A stretch of 64,000 nt of DNA from Ulota crispa (Eukaryota; Streptophyta; Bryopsida; Orthotrichales; Orthotrichaceae), in the NCBI GenBank assembly GCA_963920765.1, contig OY987243.1, positions 10,602,001 to 10,666,000 on the forward strand, read 5' to 3'. The notes beneath the pieces are model-generated. The model made no database searches. It was not told the origin of the DNA and worked only from the letters and a program-made list of their open reading frames with translations. Position numbers and translations under genes: made by a program. Of the stretch, positions 34,640-47,061 are shown piece after piece; position 1 is the first letter of the stretch; each line of letters starts with the position of its first letter.

Positions 34640-37600
34640 GAAGTTGAGAAGATTGACAACGATGTGTAGGTACTTTCTGCTCCTCAAAAAAAAAATGCAA
34701 GAAAAAATGCAAAATTGGAATCCTCAAATGTCAAAGACGACAACAGCAAATTGGGCAATTGGTTGGACAACAAAGTCGAGGCATTGATTGCATTAAAGGG
34801 TGAGATGCAACCAGAGTACAATAGCAATACCAAAAAGCAAGATACTTTTCTAAAATTTAATGTTTTGATGTAAGTGATCATTACGGTTGCGATTTTATTA
34901 GATATGCTATAACACGACTTGTAGTTTCCGCGTCACTACTTTTTTTTTCTCATCCTGTATTCTCCCTTCTTGCTTTCAAATTTTGTTCCATCATTCTTTT
35001 TTCACAATTATTTGCAAAAAATATATTGCTTCATCCAAACCCTAAAAACTAGTTGTCTACTTTTATCAATATCCGGACAGTACCGCAGACCACGACCTTA
35101 AACTGTTAATGATAGTATTGTGTGCCTTGGTTCCATTAGATAAAATAGTCACTAGTAAGATGTCTCGAATGCTTTTATTTGCTTTCTTATTTGTTTCTAA
35201 CTGAATAAACAATATTTATACCCTCAGTCGTTTTTCTCATTTAATCGTTTTCTTTGTTAGTGTACTGCAATTACACACCACACAACGTAATTGCTCATCT
35301 ACTTCATATTCTCAAGAACTACCATGCTTTGTATATTCTTAGAATCTATTATACTTTGTATACATCTGATATGACAAATTCTTACTTGCAAATATGTAGC
35401 TTACATGTTTTTCTGAGGCAGTGTTTTACTTTTGTGTCATAGAAAATTTTAAATTGTTGTTAAATAACACTTGCAAATGCTCAAAAAAAAATCTAATATG
35501 AAGCTTTCAAGACAAGCTTGTATTTTAATGAATCATTCATGTTGTTCATTTCAAATTTGCACGTGGTAAAGAAGAAATAATCTCTGTTCAACGGCCATCC
35601 TTTATTCCGTCTATAATTGTCGTCAATAGCTACGAAAGTCAAGAATTCAAGATGTTTTCATATTCCCTAAGTGCATTCTTAGGCTGAAGAAAAAAATCAA
35701 GTCTCTCAGACTTTTCTCTTTAAAAATGCTCAATCACTTCCAAATCTCAGAGACATTTGCAAGCCGTATAAGTGAAGCTATAGATTTCATCCTACAGCAT
35801 ATTTACAGTCTTTGATGCTCACTTCCAACATCACTACATTATTATCTTTGACTCTTATATCTAGTCCTAAGGATCAGTGTACATTGTAAGGGTCTTTACT
35901 CAACATTGGAAGCCTTCACAAGCTAGAAGCTTAGATAGCATGTCATGTTACTCGCTTAAAAAGAGCACATCAAAATTAAATTTGAAGTGGGCAACTTTAA
36001 AAAGTATTTAGACAAGTTGTAAAGTTTACATTTTCTTGTTATACAATACATTGGATTGGCGTATAGTTTTGTAAAGCTCACCTTTTCACCTGTCTTTTTA
36101 TATAATTATTGTTATAGAATTTGTTGTCTTGCTCACTTTCTTTTAGTTATTATTTATGTTTTTCTGATTAAGGTTTGGTCTCCTGCTCATGCCATCTTTA
36201 ATCGTTTTTGCTTACAAGAGTGGACATGTGGCTTAAACTCCACTTCAAACTTTTACTCCTGCACTCAGATTCCAAAAAAACACTACAAACTTTTAATAAT
36301 AAATTCAGCAACGTTCATAAGACTTACAAGGAGGCTAAGCATACTGTTGAGTAGAGAGGAGCGCATTTTAGAAACACGCAGGTTGTCTAGCAGCAATTAT
36401 ACGTCGCCAATTAGAAAATGTCGTCGGTTTTTTATTTTCACTCTTCAAATCTTCAATTTTCTGTCTTCCATTGACTTATTCTGTAGCTGACTTCAAAAGT
36501 GTAAGTGTCAAGATAGGGATAATAGCCAACTGGATACGGGACGGATTGATTGGGACAGCAGACACGGGCTGCTGTTTGTATGACTGGATCCTAAAATCAA
36601 ATTCACGATCTGCTGGCCAAAACTCCAAATCGTAAGAATATGGCAAGTTTTGACTATATAAGTGATCAATCTCACTTTTACACCACACAACAAATAGGGT
36701 TAAATTTTATTTAATCCAAATTGCTTGCAACAATGGTTACTAAACAGAACAGAAATGAATTAACAAACAAGTTTCCAAAACCGGTTTTGAATAACAAAGC
36801 TACATCTCACACATACATAAAAAATAGACCCAAAACATTCTTCTTGAAGTCTTCATATCTTCATGTCTTCAAGTCTTCATGTTTAAAAAAAAAAACAATG
36901 AAAAAAATTACAATCAATAAGTCCTAAAAAGGCTGCTACCTTCTATTTAGTGTCACAAATGGCTCAAAAATTCAAATACTAAGTATAATAGCATTTTAGA
37001 AAGCCTTTCTAATCCTCAAACATCTTAATAAATTTTAATTCATTTTAAACTACTGCCCAAAAGTTATGCGGATTCAAAGCAGAAGCTCTTCCTCCTCTTT
37101 GCAAACTAATCACGGCCTCTTCAAATCTCTATAACTTCTGTTCTAATATCCCACAAACAAATATGATACTAATTTGAAAAGACAATATAAATAACTTGAA
37201 TTTATAAAATTCTTACTACAAATTAAAGCTCTGTCCGTAAGTTCTAATGAACCTAAATTTAGGTCTCAATTTTTTACAAAACACTCATATCTCTAACTTC
37301 TACACACTATAATTTTCTTAATAAGATTCCAAATAAAATGATTAAAAACAATTTAGAAAGCTATGATAAGAAGCTTTGACTCCTAAATATTTGAAAAGAA
37401 AATTTCATACTATTCAAAAATTGTAACTCCTCAAAGTTTTGGCCTTCTCCCAACAAAAAAACAGCCACCTTCAATTTTTCGCACATCTATAACTTTTTCC
37501 TCAAACTACAAATCATAAGTTTAAAGATTTTTTAAAAAGATAAGACTAAAATGAAAATTCTCTTTAAATTTTGTTGCAAAATGATATACAAAACATAAGC

Positions 37601-38838
37601 TATAGCTTGTTAAAGTCTCACTTTTACTTTATTGTTTGGTTTTTTAACTCCAGACTTCAAACACTCATAACTTTTGCATTACAATTCCAAATTAAACTTG
37701 CAAAAACATTTTAGAAACATAATCACATAAGAAAAAAATCTTCATGATTTCACTTCAAAATCATGCATGCACAAAAGGTTCTCTCACATTAAAGTTCTGG
37801 AATTTTTTTCCTCTTCCTACCAACACTCAAAAACTAATTTTGAACATATTAAAGATCATCCCCTACTATATTTCAATCCTATCTAAGGTAAAAGGGTAGG
37901 CACATCAGCCCATATCCCTCTCCATCCTAACTCCACTATAAATGCCAAATCCTTTCTTCTTTCACACTTTCCAATTCACTTGTAAATCTTTTGTATTTTT
38001 ATTCAAATAAAAGCAAAATATATGAACCTTCCAAAATACGAAAATGAACAATTACAAAATAAACACCATCACAAAGTGGCCACGTGCATTTGCAAGCATA
38101 TAATAGCATTAAATGCTTATCTTTAATTGTCAAATTGAGAATTTGGTTGACTAGAGAAACGGTCGTTTTTGTCGCCTGTCGGTTTGGATTTGAACCCAAT
38201 TGGACTCGTCGAGCGGTGATGGCGGTCCACGGCTAGGTAGCTAATGAGGTAAGAAATTGACCCAACCAACCCGCAACCTACTCTCCTGAGCTATGCATGT
38301 GACAAGACGGCGCAGCTTACTAGAATCTATAGCCCCTATGCTATCACCAAACCGTAGTTCCTACCACGATCATGTCTTTTGCCTTGACTATTGATTTATT
38401 GAAATCAACACAAACATAGATAAAAAACGAGTATCTATACAATGGAAGGATCTTCATAGGGACAACATGAACAACATTTTTGGAGAAGTGCGCCACATCT
38501 ACAAGTTCTATAACTCCATGGATATGTGATACTACAAAAATGGATCTCTAGTGAAACATGTTTCTGTATCTTGTAGTGACATGGGCACCGTAGAGTGCAA
38601 TACAGCAAATGACAATGCAGCTGATGACAGCGCACCAGAGGTCAAAATGGAAGACTCCAACCCAAAATTTTGGTCTGTAGGAAAACAAAAAGAAGTAAAT
38701 ATTTACTAGGAACAGGCTTTAGATCTCATTTCACGACTTGTAGATAACAACAATGACATTGTTGGAAGTATGAGGCGTGTTACTAATTTCATGGGCAATC
38801 TTTATAAGCACATTGAAAAGCTTATTGAGAAGTTGTAG
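34640..38838 (+). pseudogene. broken trihelix (Myb/SANT-like) gene of the Harbinger element
   Basis: Two open stretches read as one protein type. The first (34640-34869) contains WLDNKVEALIALKGEM, which looks like the first helix of a trihelix domain, and ends at a good donor, GAT|GTAAGTG. The second (about 38420-38838) contains WKDLHRDNMNNIFGEV then RHIYKFYN, like the later helices, and ends in an acidic linker and a helical tail (MRRVTNFMGNLYKHIEKL). In-frame stops lie at 34667 (TAG), 38527 (TGA) and 38707 (TAG). About 3.5 kb of AT-rich DNA separates the halves: a long intron, an insertion or both. In PIF/Harbinger elements the second protein helps the transposase reach the nucleus and bind the ends. 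Similarity is by eye only. Confidence 0.5.
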
Positions 38839-39839
38839 TTTACCTATTTTGCAACCTACTTTAAAGTTTGATTATTCTATTCACTGCCATGGGAAGTTCA
38901 AAATGCTGTAAGAAATGCTTTGTAAGAGTTTGCTGTTGAAAACATGAGCTTTATTTTAATATATAACTTTTTTAAAAATATATGTGTATGGCGCTTTTCT
39001 ATTAATATATGTGAGTTTATAATTATGACATCTTTCATGTATGTTTATGATATCTTTTATATGTATTAACTATAATTTTTTGTTCATTTGTTTCAAGCTA
39101 GGTGACTACTACATTTATTTGGACGTGCGTAATTTCTTGAACTTACTCACGTGTTTTTATGATGTCATAGTTGTTTGAGTTGATTTCTAATCATTTCAGA
39201 CAAGATTCCTCCTCTCTTAAACAGTTTTGTGTGAATACAATATGACTGACTAAATGAAATCTTGCTGTAGATTTATACCACAAGCATCAATTGTCCTACA
39301 TGAAGATTGTATCTATAAAAAATAGGTTTGATTTCAATATAATTCAGAAGTATCTCACTTTTGCAAGTCTTGTGTTTGTTTGTTATTACAAGGGAACTGT
39401 GAAAGAGATAAAGAATTAAGAAGAAATATACAAGAAATTATGTATAATAATATCATTAATCTGAATAGTAGAACTAAGGGATCATGTTTACTACAAATTT
39501 GTGAATATTGACAGTGGAAATGTGCAGAAGTCTTAAAACTGATAGAAAAAATTTTACAGAAATTTCTTATGTTTTTTCTTCTCTTTGATTCGCTTACCCT
39601 GTCACAGCATTTATGGTGGTTTTTTTATATCATAGAGAGCTACTAAAAAAGTATTCCTTCCACTAGTATTGCCAATTGCCTTGCACCGTCTCACGCAACA
39701 TCTATATGAACTCCTAAATAATATTACAGATCCAACTTTAATAGGGAAGTACATCCTAACGTCAACAATGTCTCATTCAGGATTTCAAGCAAACAGCAGC
39801 ACCTCAAGAATTGAAACCGCGAGATTTGCATGATCAGGA

Positions 39840-40910
39840 TTAGCATTTCTGACATATTTGTTGAGGTACGAATGACGTTTGGAGTTCAGAGGTTACGGCA
39901 AGTCTCTAGACTTTTGCATTACTATGACGTTCTTCTTCTCCGTCATGTGCTTGCACAATTTTTGGAGGAATCTTGCTTCAATGTAAAGATAAAGATTTGA
40001 ATTTATAGTGGATACAAAAATCCATTTGATATTAAGTAATTTGTCAATTTTTTTGGTTTAGTGCATCAAACACAAGATTCAGTGAAAATAGTGTCTAATC
40101 TTACTCTATTTCTTGTCTTTATGTTTCTGTAGGTTATCCCCAAAGATAGTGCTGAAGCAACAGGGAGGAGTGTCCTCGTGTGTGCGAACAATTTATCAAA
40201 ATGTTGCGTTTTTGTTTAGTTCAGAGGAAATTTCTAGAAGCTCAAAAAATGCCTTAGGCATTTACAGGTTAACACCAATTATCAGCGCCTTTGACATCAA
40301 AATTCAGCTTTTTGGACACCACAGTCGATGTGTAGTTATGATTGCACTAGTATGATACATTTGCTTGTTTGTGTTCAATGCCTCAAATTGTCTGCACTTT
40401 GATCCAAGAACTTGCCAAAAATAGAACATTTGAGATATGATTCTGTAGATGGAAAACATGTGAAAGGATTGAAAAAGGCGACTAATATATTACTCATAGG
40501 TTATATGCTATGTTAACTTCAAACATCACCGGAGGAGACTTTGCATTTAGATAAGCCACCTCAATGAAAGTGACCAAAATTTGTATAGTTGTGGATTGAT
40601 AATTGAATTTGCATTTTTAAAATTTTACATATTAGAAATACTTGTAAGACAGCTTACAATCATTGCTTCAAAATATTACATGTCCCCTCCTCCAAAGAAT
40701 TGTTCAATAAATTATAAAAGATAAAACTTAAACAAGTTCTAGATGAGAGTGAATCCAACACTATGAATGCAAGGGTAACTGTCCAAATTTGGACAAGGTC
40801 GTGAGCTCTTCCTTGTTGCAAGACATGTTGAGGAATTATTTAGCAACCTTGTTGCTCCAAAAGTGGATATTGAGCTAAGAGTTTATTGTAAATCAAATTT
40901 CACAGACATG
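39840..40910 (+). pseudogene. coding-like fragments, unrecognised
   Basis: Three stretches have coding character without a shared full-length frame: 39826-39990 (contains RLLHYYDVLLLRHVLAQF), 40134-40220 after an acceptor-like TCTGTAG (contains SAEATGRSVLVCANNL), and 40782-40908 (contains LVARHVEELFSNLVAPKVD) ending at a good donor, GACAT|GTATGT. Their position between the two Harbinger genes suggests captured host exons or lost element genes. I could not name a family; an AMP-deaminase-like resemblance of the third was too weak to keep. Confidence 0.3.
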
Positions 40911-40965
40911 TATGTGTTTTTTTCTTTATTTATTCATTTGACAATGTATACCCATTTCTTGAAGT

Positions 40966-41279
40966 AAGGTAGGAACACCCATAAGCGTCAGTGTCCCCAT
41001 AACCGTCACCTCTGAAATCTTGGAAAATTTGTGGAAATGAATAGATATACTGATAAAGATGTACAACATATGAACATGAAAACTTAAAAGTGGTTATGGG
41101 CGCAATGGCAGTTTGCACTTTCAAAATTCACAACTTATTCCCATAGTATCCAAATAATACATTTGAAAGTGCAAACTCTTTTTTTTTCTATTCCTAATCG
41201 GATCCTATAATTTGCTAGTTTTTTATTATTAATCATCATGTTCAAAATCCTTAATTTGACATTTATGGGTGCTCCTACC
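40966..41279. mobile_element. MITE, TIR AAGGTAGGA, copy 2
   Basis: Ends AAGGTAGGAACACCCATAA and GGGTGCTCCTACC. About 80% similar to 3955-4256, in the same orientation, nested in the Harbinger element. Confidence 0.75.
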
Positions 41280-41706
41280 GTACATGCATATGTGCGTATG
41301 TAGGAAATTGTTACAATCACACCTTTTGTGAGCATGCAAGTTGAGGATTTATGGTTTTTATTTTTATTTAAGTGATCCGTTATTCATTCAATCATGACAT
41401 TACTACCTCTTTGAAAGAGAGAAGGGTCAAAAAAAAATTGTGTTCAACTTTTATTTCACCAGTTCTGATTTTTGGAAGAATTTTTGTTTTCTGTAATTCA
41501 AAATCCTATATTTTTAGTTCCAAATTTAAGTACCTCCTTTTTTTAGAGCCTTAGAATGAAAGAGGTGAAACAATTTATTTGATCCAAATAAAAAAAACCA
41601 ACATTAAATTCTCACATTTCATGCTCAAAACATACGTACAAGTGTGGCGTCAGCAATTTTGGATGTGGCATTAGCAATTCCTATATACATACATACATAT
41701 ATGTGT

Positions 41707-41708
<2 letters not shown>

Positions 41709-41780
<72 letters not shown>
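41709..41780. repeat. (AT)n microsatellite
   Basis: About 35 AT units preceded by TACATACATACATATATG. Confidence 0.95.
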
Positions 41781-41783
<3 letters not shown>

Positions 41784-42335
41784 TGTAAATGTAGCTTGGG
41801 TGAACACAATGCTGTAAAGCAAAACTTATTTCTAACTAAATACTTCGAAGGAAAAATAGATTTTCATGTACAATATTTATGAAAAATAAAGTTAGTGAGA
41901 AATTTTACTGGATAGCTGCGACTTCATAATAAGTTATATTTGTGACAATGACAACCATAATCAGATAGAGAATTGTCATTCATCATCTTGAAGCTTTTTA
42001 ACGTGTATACAATAAGATTTTTTAAATTTACATCTCTAGCATTCGATAAGTATGGTATAAATTGTGATATTTTGAGAAACATGGTCTTTTTCAATGGTTA
42101 TAGGGAAAAAAAATCAACATAATTGAAGTTTTCAAATTATTGAAATTCACATGATAAATTTTTAAGAGACGGTTTGAAATACTTTTACCAAATCAATTTT
42201 GTTTTCTAGAGCAATTTGTCCATAAACTTGCGTTATTTCATACTATTGTTAGATGTTAGATGAATAAGGGAAAAAGTTCTTTATAAAATGAAAATGTCAT
42301 TCACTTTTCAGATTACATTCAGAACTCTGTGCTAT

Positions 42336-43840
42336 TTCACCCCTAAAGGACCAAGTCCTTTTTTCTGCTAAAATCACTGAAATCTACCACTTCTAGTGGA
42401 TGAGTATGAAAGTAGATTTATTTATTTATTTATTTGGTTGGAAATCCAATTGTAGGATATTACCTTGGACTAGAGGAAATCCAACCATAGGATCTTCCCT
42501 TAGACTAGAAGAATTATTTCTTGAAAAAAATCTAATCATTATAGATGGAGAGGAGGGAGATATTTACATTTGAAGTGAGAGGAATTTTTTTTTCTCCGTG
42601 TTGTTATTCAATTTCAAATGCCTTTGACCTCTCTTACATGAAAAAAAATTCTATAACCAGAGCTATGCTTTTAATTAACCATGTAGGAGATCAAGCTAGG
42701 TATCTTTGGGAGATTTTTTAGAACAATTGGAACTAGACAACACATGGGGAAATAATAGTAAGTAAAAAGGAGTAGAGAATGATTGAAAACACCAAATTGT
42801 AAAGAATGTAATTATTGAAATGAAAAATGCAAATCCTAATGGTTATGATGTTGTAATAAACAATCTACTTCCTTTTGTTTTTGTTTTTTTTGTTTTTTTC
42901 CAAAATATTGAAAATTGAGTAAAATAAAGGACTTCAAAGCTTCTTTTAGAGTAGAGAATCCTTAATTGCCCGCACAAGAACTCCTCATGACTTTCATCTC
43001 ATGGATTGAAATGGAGTGCTTTAAAGCTCACTATGTACAAAATGACCTAAACAAACAATTTCAAATGGTTTATTTTAAATCGGAATTTTAAAGATGTTTT
43101 TTAGGCTGCCAGAGGGGCAATCCTCCCCAAATTTTCTTCAATTTGTGCATAACTCCTTCAATAAATGTTGGAATGAAGAAAAATTTAGATGCCCTTGTAG
43201 ATCTTTAAATTCCCCATCTTCAATAAAAACTTGCTTTCCATTTCTTGTACCACTATGTATTTATGATGAGGCTATGTATCTCTAAGTGTCATTAACAATT
43301 GGAAGAGTAAATTTTGTATTTTTTTTTGTTGAATTTGAGAAACATCGTGGGCAATTTAAAAAACATAGTGAACTTGTGTATTTGTAGTTAATTTTTAATA
43401 TATAAATTGGTTCTTTGTACTTTTATACAGATGGAAAGCTTTGAAGCATTCAATTTTGATCATTGACATGAAAGTCATGAAGAAATTATGTTTGCGGGCA
43501 CTTGTGGATGCTCTTCTATACAAAAAACTTTGAAGTCGTTTATTTCACTAAATTCTTAGTATTTTCATATTAAAAAATATATACCAAAAGATGTGGATTG
43601 TTTATATTTCTACCAGTGGGATTGGAATTTTTCATTTCCTTAGCTTAATTCTACATAATTCAATGCTTTGAATCATTTTGTATTGGTTTTCTCCCTTGTC
43701 TTTTATAGTTCCAAATGATTTCAGAATTTGGAAACTATGTACCCAACTACATTTGAAGATCAATTTATGTACATTAGTAATTTCAATGCAAAATGTAGCA
43801 AAATTGTTCATAACTAGTGGGAAAAATTTAGCTATGTCAT
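42336..43840. mobile_element. head-to-head family 1 copies
   Basis: 42336-43220 aligns with 2452-3300 in forward orientation (start TTCACCCCTAAAGGACC, one change in TTAA). 43330-43840 aligns with the inner part of the same family in reverse, for example the complement of ATGAAAGTCATGAAGAAATT. The TTAA end at the right is lost. Non-coding. Confidence 0.6.
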
Positions 43841-44195
43841 CCAATTTTTAGTTAATTTTTTTAGTATTACTATTGCCAGTGGTTTTGGATAAGATCTAAA
43901 GAAATTATTGAACCGCAAATTTCACTTAGAGAGGAACTTATTTGCACAAAAAAGAACCCAAAGAACTGTTTTAAGAACATCCTCTTAGTGGACAAGGTTT
44001 GAAATTTGTTGTCATGTCATACTAGAAGCACCTATATGCAGGTCCCAAAAATCATGAACCACGTCACTAAAGTCTTGTTCTAGATTAGTAAGCATCATAG
44101 ATTACAAGTTTAGCAAATGCTCACCAAGTGCCTACAACTTGTTGATGAGATTGGAGAAAGTGTCATTTTTGTAGACTTGCATGTGATTATTTGAG

Positions 44196-44765
44196 GGAAA
44201 ATATTGCAAATACCCCTTAGTTCTTTCAAAATATCAAATATAATCTTATGTTATTTGAAATATCAGAAATACCCTTGGCATTTTGTAAGAATATCAATTA
44301 CGTACGTAGTTATTTTGGAGAATATCAAATATACCCCTATTTTTTGTGCATGTTTCTTCCATTTTTTTTTTAAATATCAAAATGATAACAAAAATCAATA
44401 TGTGACCATTGCAATGGCTTTGACCACAATAGACATACATGCAAACATCATGTATAGAGCTTAAACAACATGTTTCAAAGATTTGGCTTGCATTCAATTG
44501 ACATCTAATGTTTGTACATTTCATTATCATCCAAGTATTTACAAAAACTTACAAAAGGACGCAGAACAAAGTTAGAGGTTTTTTTTATAATTCAAGTAAT
44601 AGGAGGGTATGTTTGATGTTTCATATTAATTCAGGGTCCCAAAGAAGTAGGGGTACAATCACTATTCCTATAGAAGCCCAAGGTAATATTTGATGTTTCA
44701 AATAATGTAGGGATGTATGTAATATTTTGGAAAAACGAAGGGGTATTTTAGATACTTTCTCATTC
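44196..44765. mobile_element. MITE family G, copy 2
   Basis: Left GGGAAAATATTGCAAATACC; right, in complement, GAGAAAGTATCTAAAATACC. Long imperfect inverted arms of about 150 bases flank a 250-base centre. ORFs inside are not conserved in the other copy. Confidence 0.55.
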
Positions 44766-45172
44766 TTTAAATGTTTTGAAACAACTGATTGTTGCTTCTG
44801 ATTTATATGTTTTTCATTATACTAATCTTGCCAACAATGCAAGCACATACAAGATTGTAGATAACATCAACAATGCGTGTATGTTCTTTCATATACATAC
44901 TTTGTTTATTTGTTTCTATTGTTGAATTTTGAAAAATATTATTTTTATTTTCATCCTTTTTTAATTTATAGTTGTTGTCCTTGTGCTTTGTTTTTCCTAT
45001 GCATATTGTTATTTTAATTTTGTAGGTGGTATTTCAATGAAATTTTATGTTACTTATTTTTAGAAGTATTTTTTTAAAAATTTGTACATTTCTTTTACTT
45101 TTTGAAACTCTATGTAAATGCAATTTCATTTGATGTATTATTATATATTAGTGTACTACTCGTCGTACAAAC

Positions 45173-45420
45173 GTGAGTATGCCCCCCACCCCTTGTCCCC
45201 GTGCCCCCCTATTCTTCTGTCCCCTATCCCCTGCCCCCTATTGTTGTGCTCCATATCCCTGTGCACTCTTTAGGCCAAGAGGAAGTTCTGGTGCAACTGC
45301 TAGTGACAATGCAACTGTCAGTGATATGTTGTTAATGTTTAGTGAAGCCATGGTGATTTTACAATGAAGGTGCAACTGCAAATGACCTGTTGTTAACATG
45401 TAATGAAGCCTTAGGTGATT
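45173..45420. repeat. C-rich low-complexity patch and short duplication
   Basis: 45173-45260 is a run of CCCC(T/A)-type motifs (Pro/Cys-rich if translated). 45290-45365 and 45369-45420 are partly duplicated (GTGATTTTAC block). It lies just upstream of the transposase and may be leader or a lost coding part. Confidence 0.4.
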
Positions 45421-45600
45421 TTACTTTATTCCATCTATAAGTTTATGATCCCAGTCATGCCCAACCTTATCCTAGTCATGCCCAACTTAATTGACTGATA
45501 TTAATTAGAACACATTTTGTTATATATAGAGATTCTCAATAACCTATTTTACTAAACTTTATTATATTGCATATCTCGTTGATTTTGTTGTCTTTGCAAT

Positions 45601-47061
45601 ATGGTGACTATGGAGAGAGATAGGGGTTTGGCATTGCTAGTGTTGTTCCTTGCACTCCAAAGTGCATTGAGTTGTATGTTAACCTTTATGGAGTCAGCAG
45701 AGTTTTGGAACAATATGTAAATTCTTGTAACAACCATTTTTTTATTAGGAAACAATTCAAGGCCACGGGTACGGTCAGTTCAGAGGTATAATAGGCAAGA
45801 AAGATTTGTACATAATCAATTATTGGGGACTTACACAAATAACATATTTAGGGAATGGTTGAGGGTACATAAAGAGACTTTCCACTTCTTGTGTCAAATT
45901 TTAAAGACAAGCCTTAGAAAACAAAATACTCCAATGAACTTAAGTATTGACGTTGAAACTAGAGTAGTAGTTACACTTGCTAGACTTGCAACTGGCAACT
46001 CATTATCTATGATTGGAGATTTGTATGGTATAGCTGAAAGTACTGCTTCTGTAATTGTACAAGAATGTTGCAAAGCCATAAAAGTTCATTTGCTACCTAT
46101 AGTGATAGAAAAATTGACTCCCAATAGTATGAAGAGAACATCTGCTGAGTTTGAGTCTTTGAAAGGTATACCTTATGTCATTGGTGCCATAGACGGTTCA
46201 CACATACCCATTTTAGCTCCCAATAAGGACTATCCGGAATACTATAATTGGAAAGGATTTTACTCAATTTTATTACAAGGAGTGGTGGATGCACAATGTA
46301 AGTTTTGGGATTTTGACTTTGGATGGGCGGGAAGCAATCATGATTGGACTGTATTCCAAAGAAGTGAATTAGAGAAAGAGGTTATGTGAAATAAGTATTT
46401 GTCTTATAGATTGATAGGAGATGCAACATATCCAATGAGGCCTTGGTTTTTGACCCCATTCAAAGGAGTAAGAGATGGACTATCGAGAGAGAAGGCACAT
46501 TGGAACTACATACAATCGAGTACAAGGATGGCAGTGGAGAGAGCTTTTGGATGTCTGATAGGGAGATGGAGAATTTTATTGAAACAAATAGATGTGCCAC
46601 TAAAGAATGTACCCGATCTAGTTACGGCATGCATTTGTTTACATAACTTGTGCATCATTCATTCTGATGGGTTCAATATGTGTTGGGCAAAAGAAGCACA
46701 TGAAAAACTTTGAGACTCTGCAAATCAAGACTTTGGGAACCTTTGTGTAGCAGAAAACCATGCTCAAACGATTCAAATTGCAAAGGAATCTATGAAGCAA
46801 ATGGAAATTATACTATTGCTAGCTACAATAGCCCTAGAGTCAACACTACTTCAATATGATGGCAAGGATCCAGAATATTTGGGAGGCAATGCAGAATCTT
46901 TACAATCAAGGAGAGAGAAAGAAGAAAATATCAAGAATTTGCTACAGCAAGCTACATTTGAACATGAACAACTAGCACGCAATTGCTATCAACTTCATGT
47001 AGAAAAAGAGAGGGACATAACCTTCACTAAGGCACATGTAGTGGAAAATGACTCTGATTAG
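45601..47061 (+). pseudogene. HARBI1-type DDE transposase, two internal stops
   Basis: From 45749 to 47061 one frame is open except for TGA at 46387-46389 and TGA at 46711-46713, before the final TAG. DDE_Tnp_4 marks appear in order: GAIDGSHIP (first Asp), VVDAQCKFWDFD then GWAGSNHD (second Asp region), GDATYPMRPWFLTPF, and MAVERAFGCLIGRWRIL with the final Glu. A helix-turn-helix-like stretch (MIGDLYGIAESTASVIVQE) precedes them. A short 5' piece at 45601-45717 may be exon 1 before an intron ending TTTATTAG at 45748, but its phase does not join cleanly. The last 115 codons form a Gln/Glu-rich helical tail. The enzyme class cuts and rejoins the element ends; this copy is dead unless the stops are read through. 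Confidence 0.85.

Noticed and set aside
36056-36490. 144-codon open frame in the Harbinger interior
   Set aside because: It starts on TTG, the product is low-complexity hydrophobic, and no family marks or splice support are visible.
40782-40908. AMP-deaminase fragment
   Set aside because: Only a short, loose resemblance (a VEELFSNLVAPK-like stretch) without the metal-binding motifs, so I left it unassigned.
41625-41822. Ile-Tyr repeat protein
   Set aside because: A translation of the (AT)n microsatellite.
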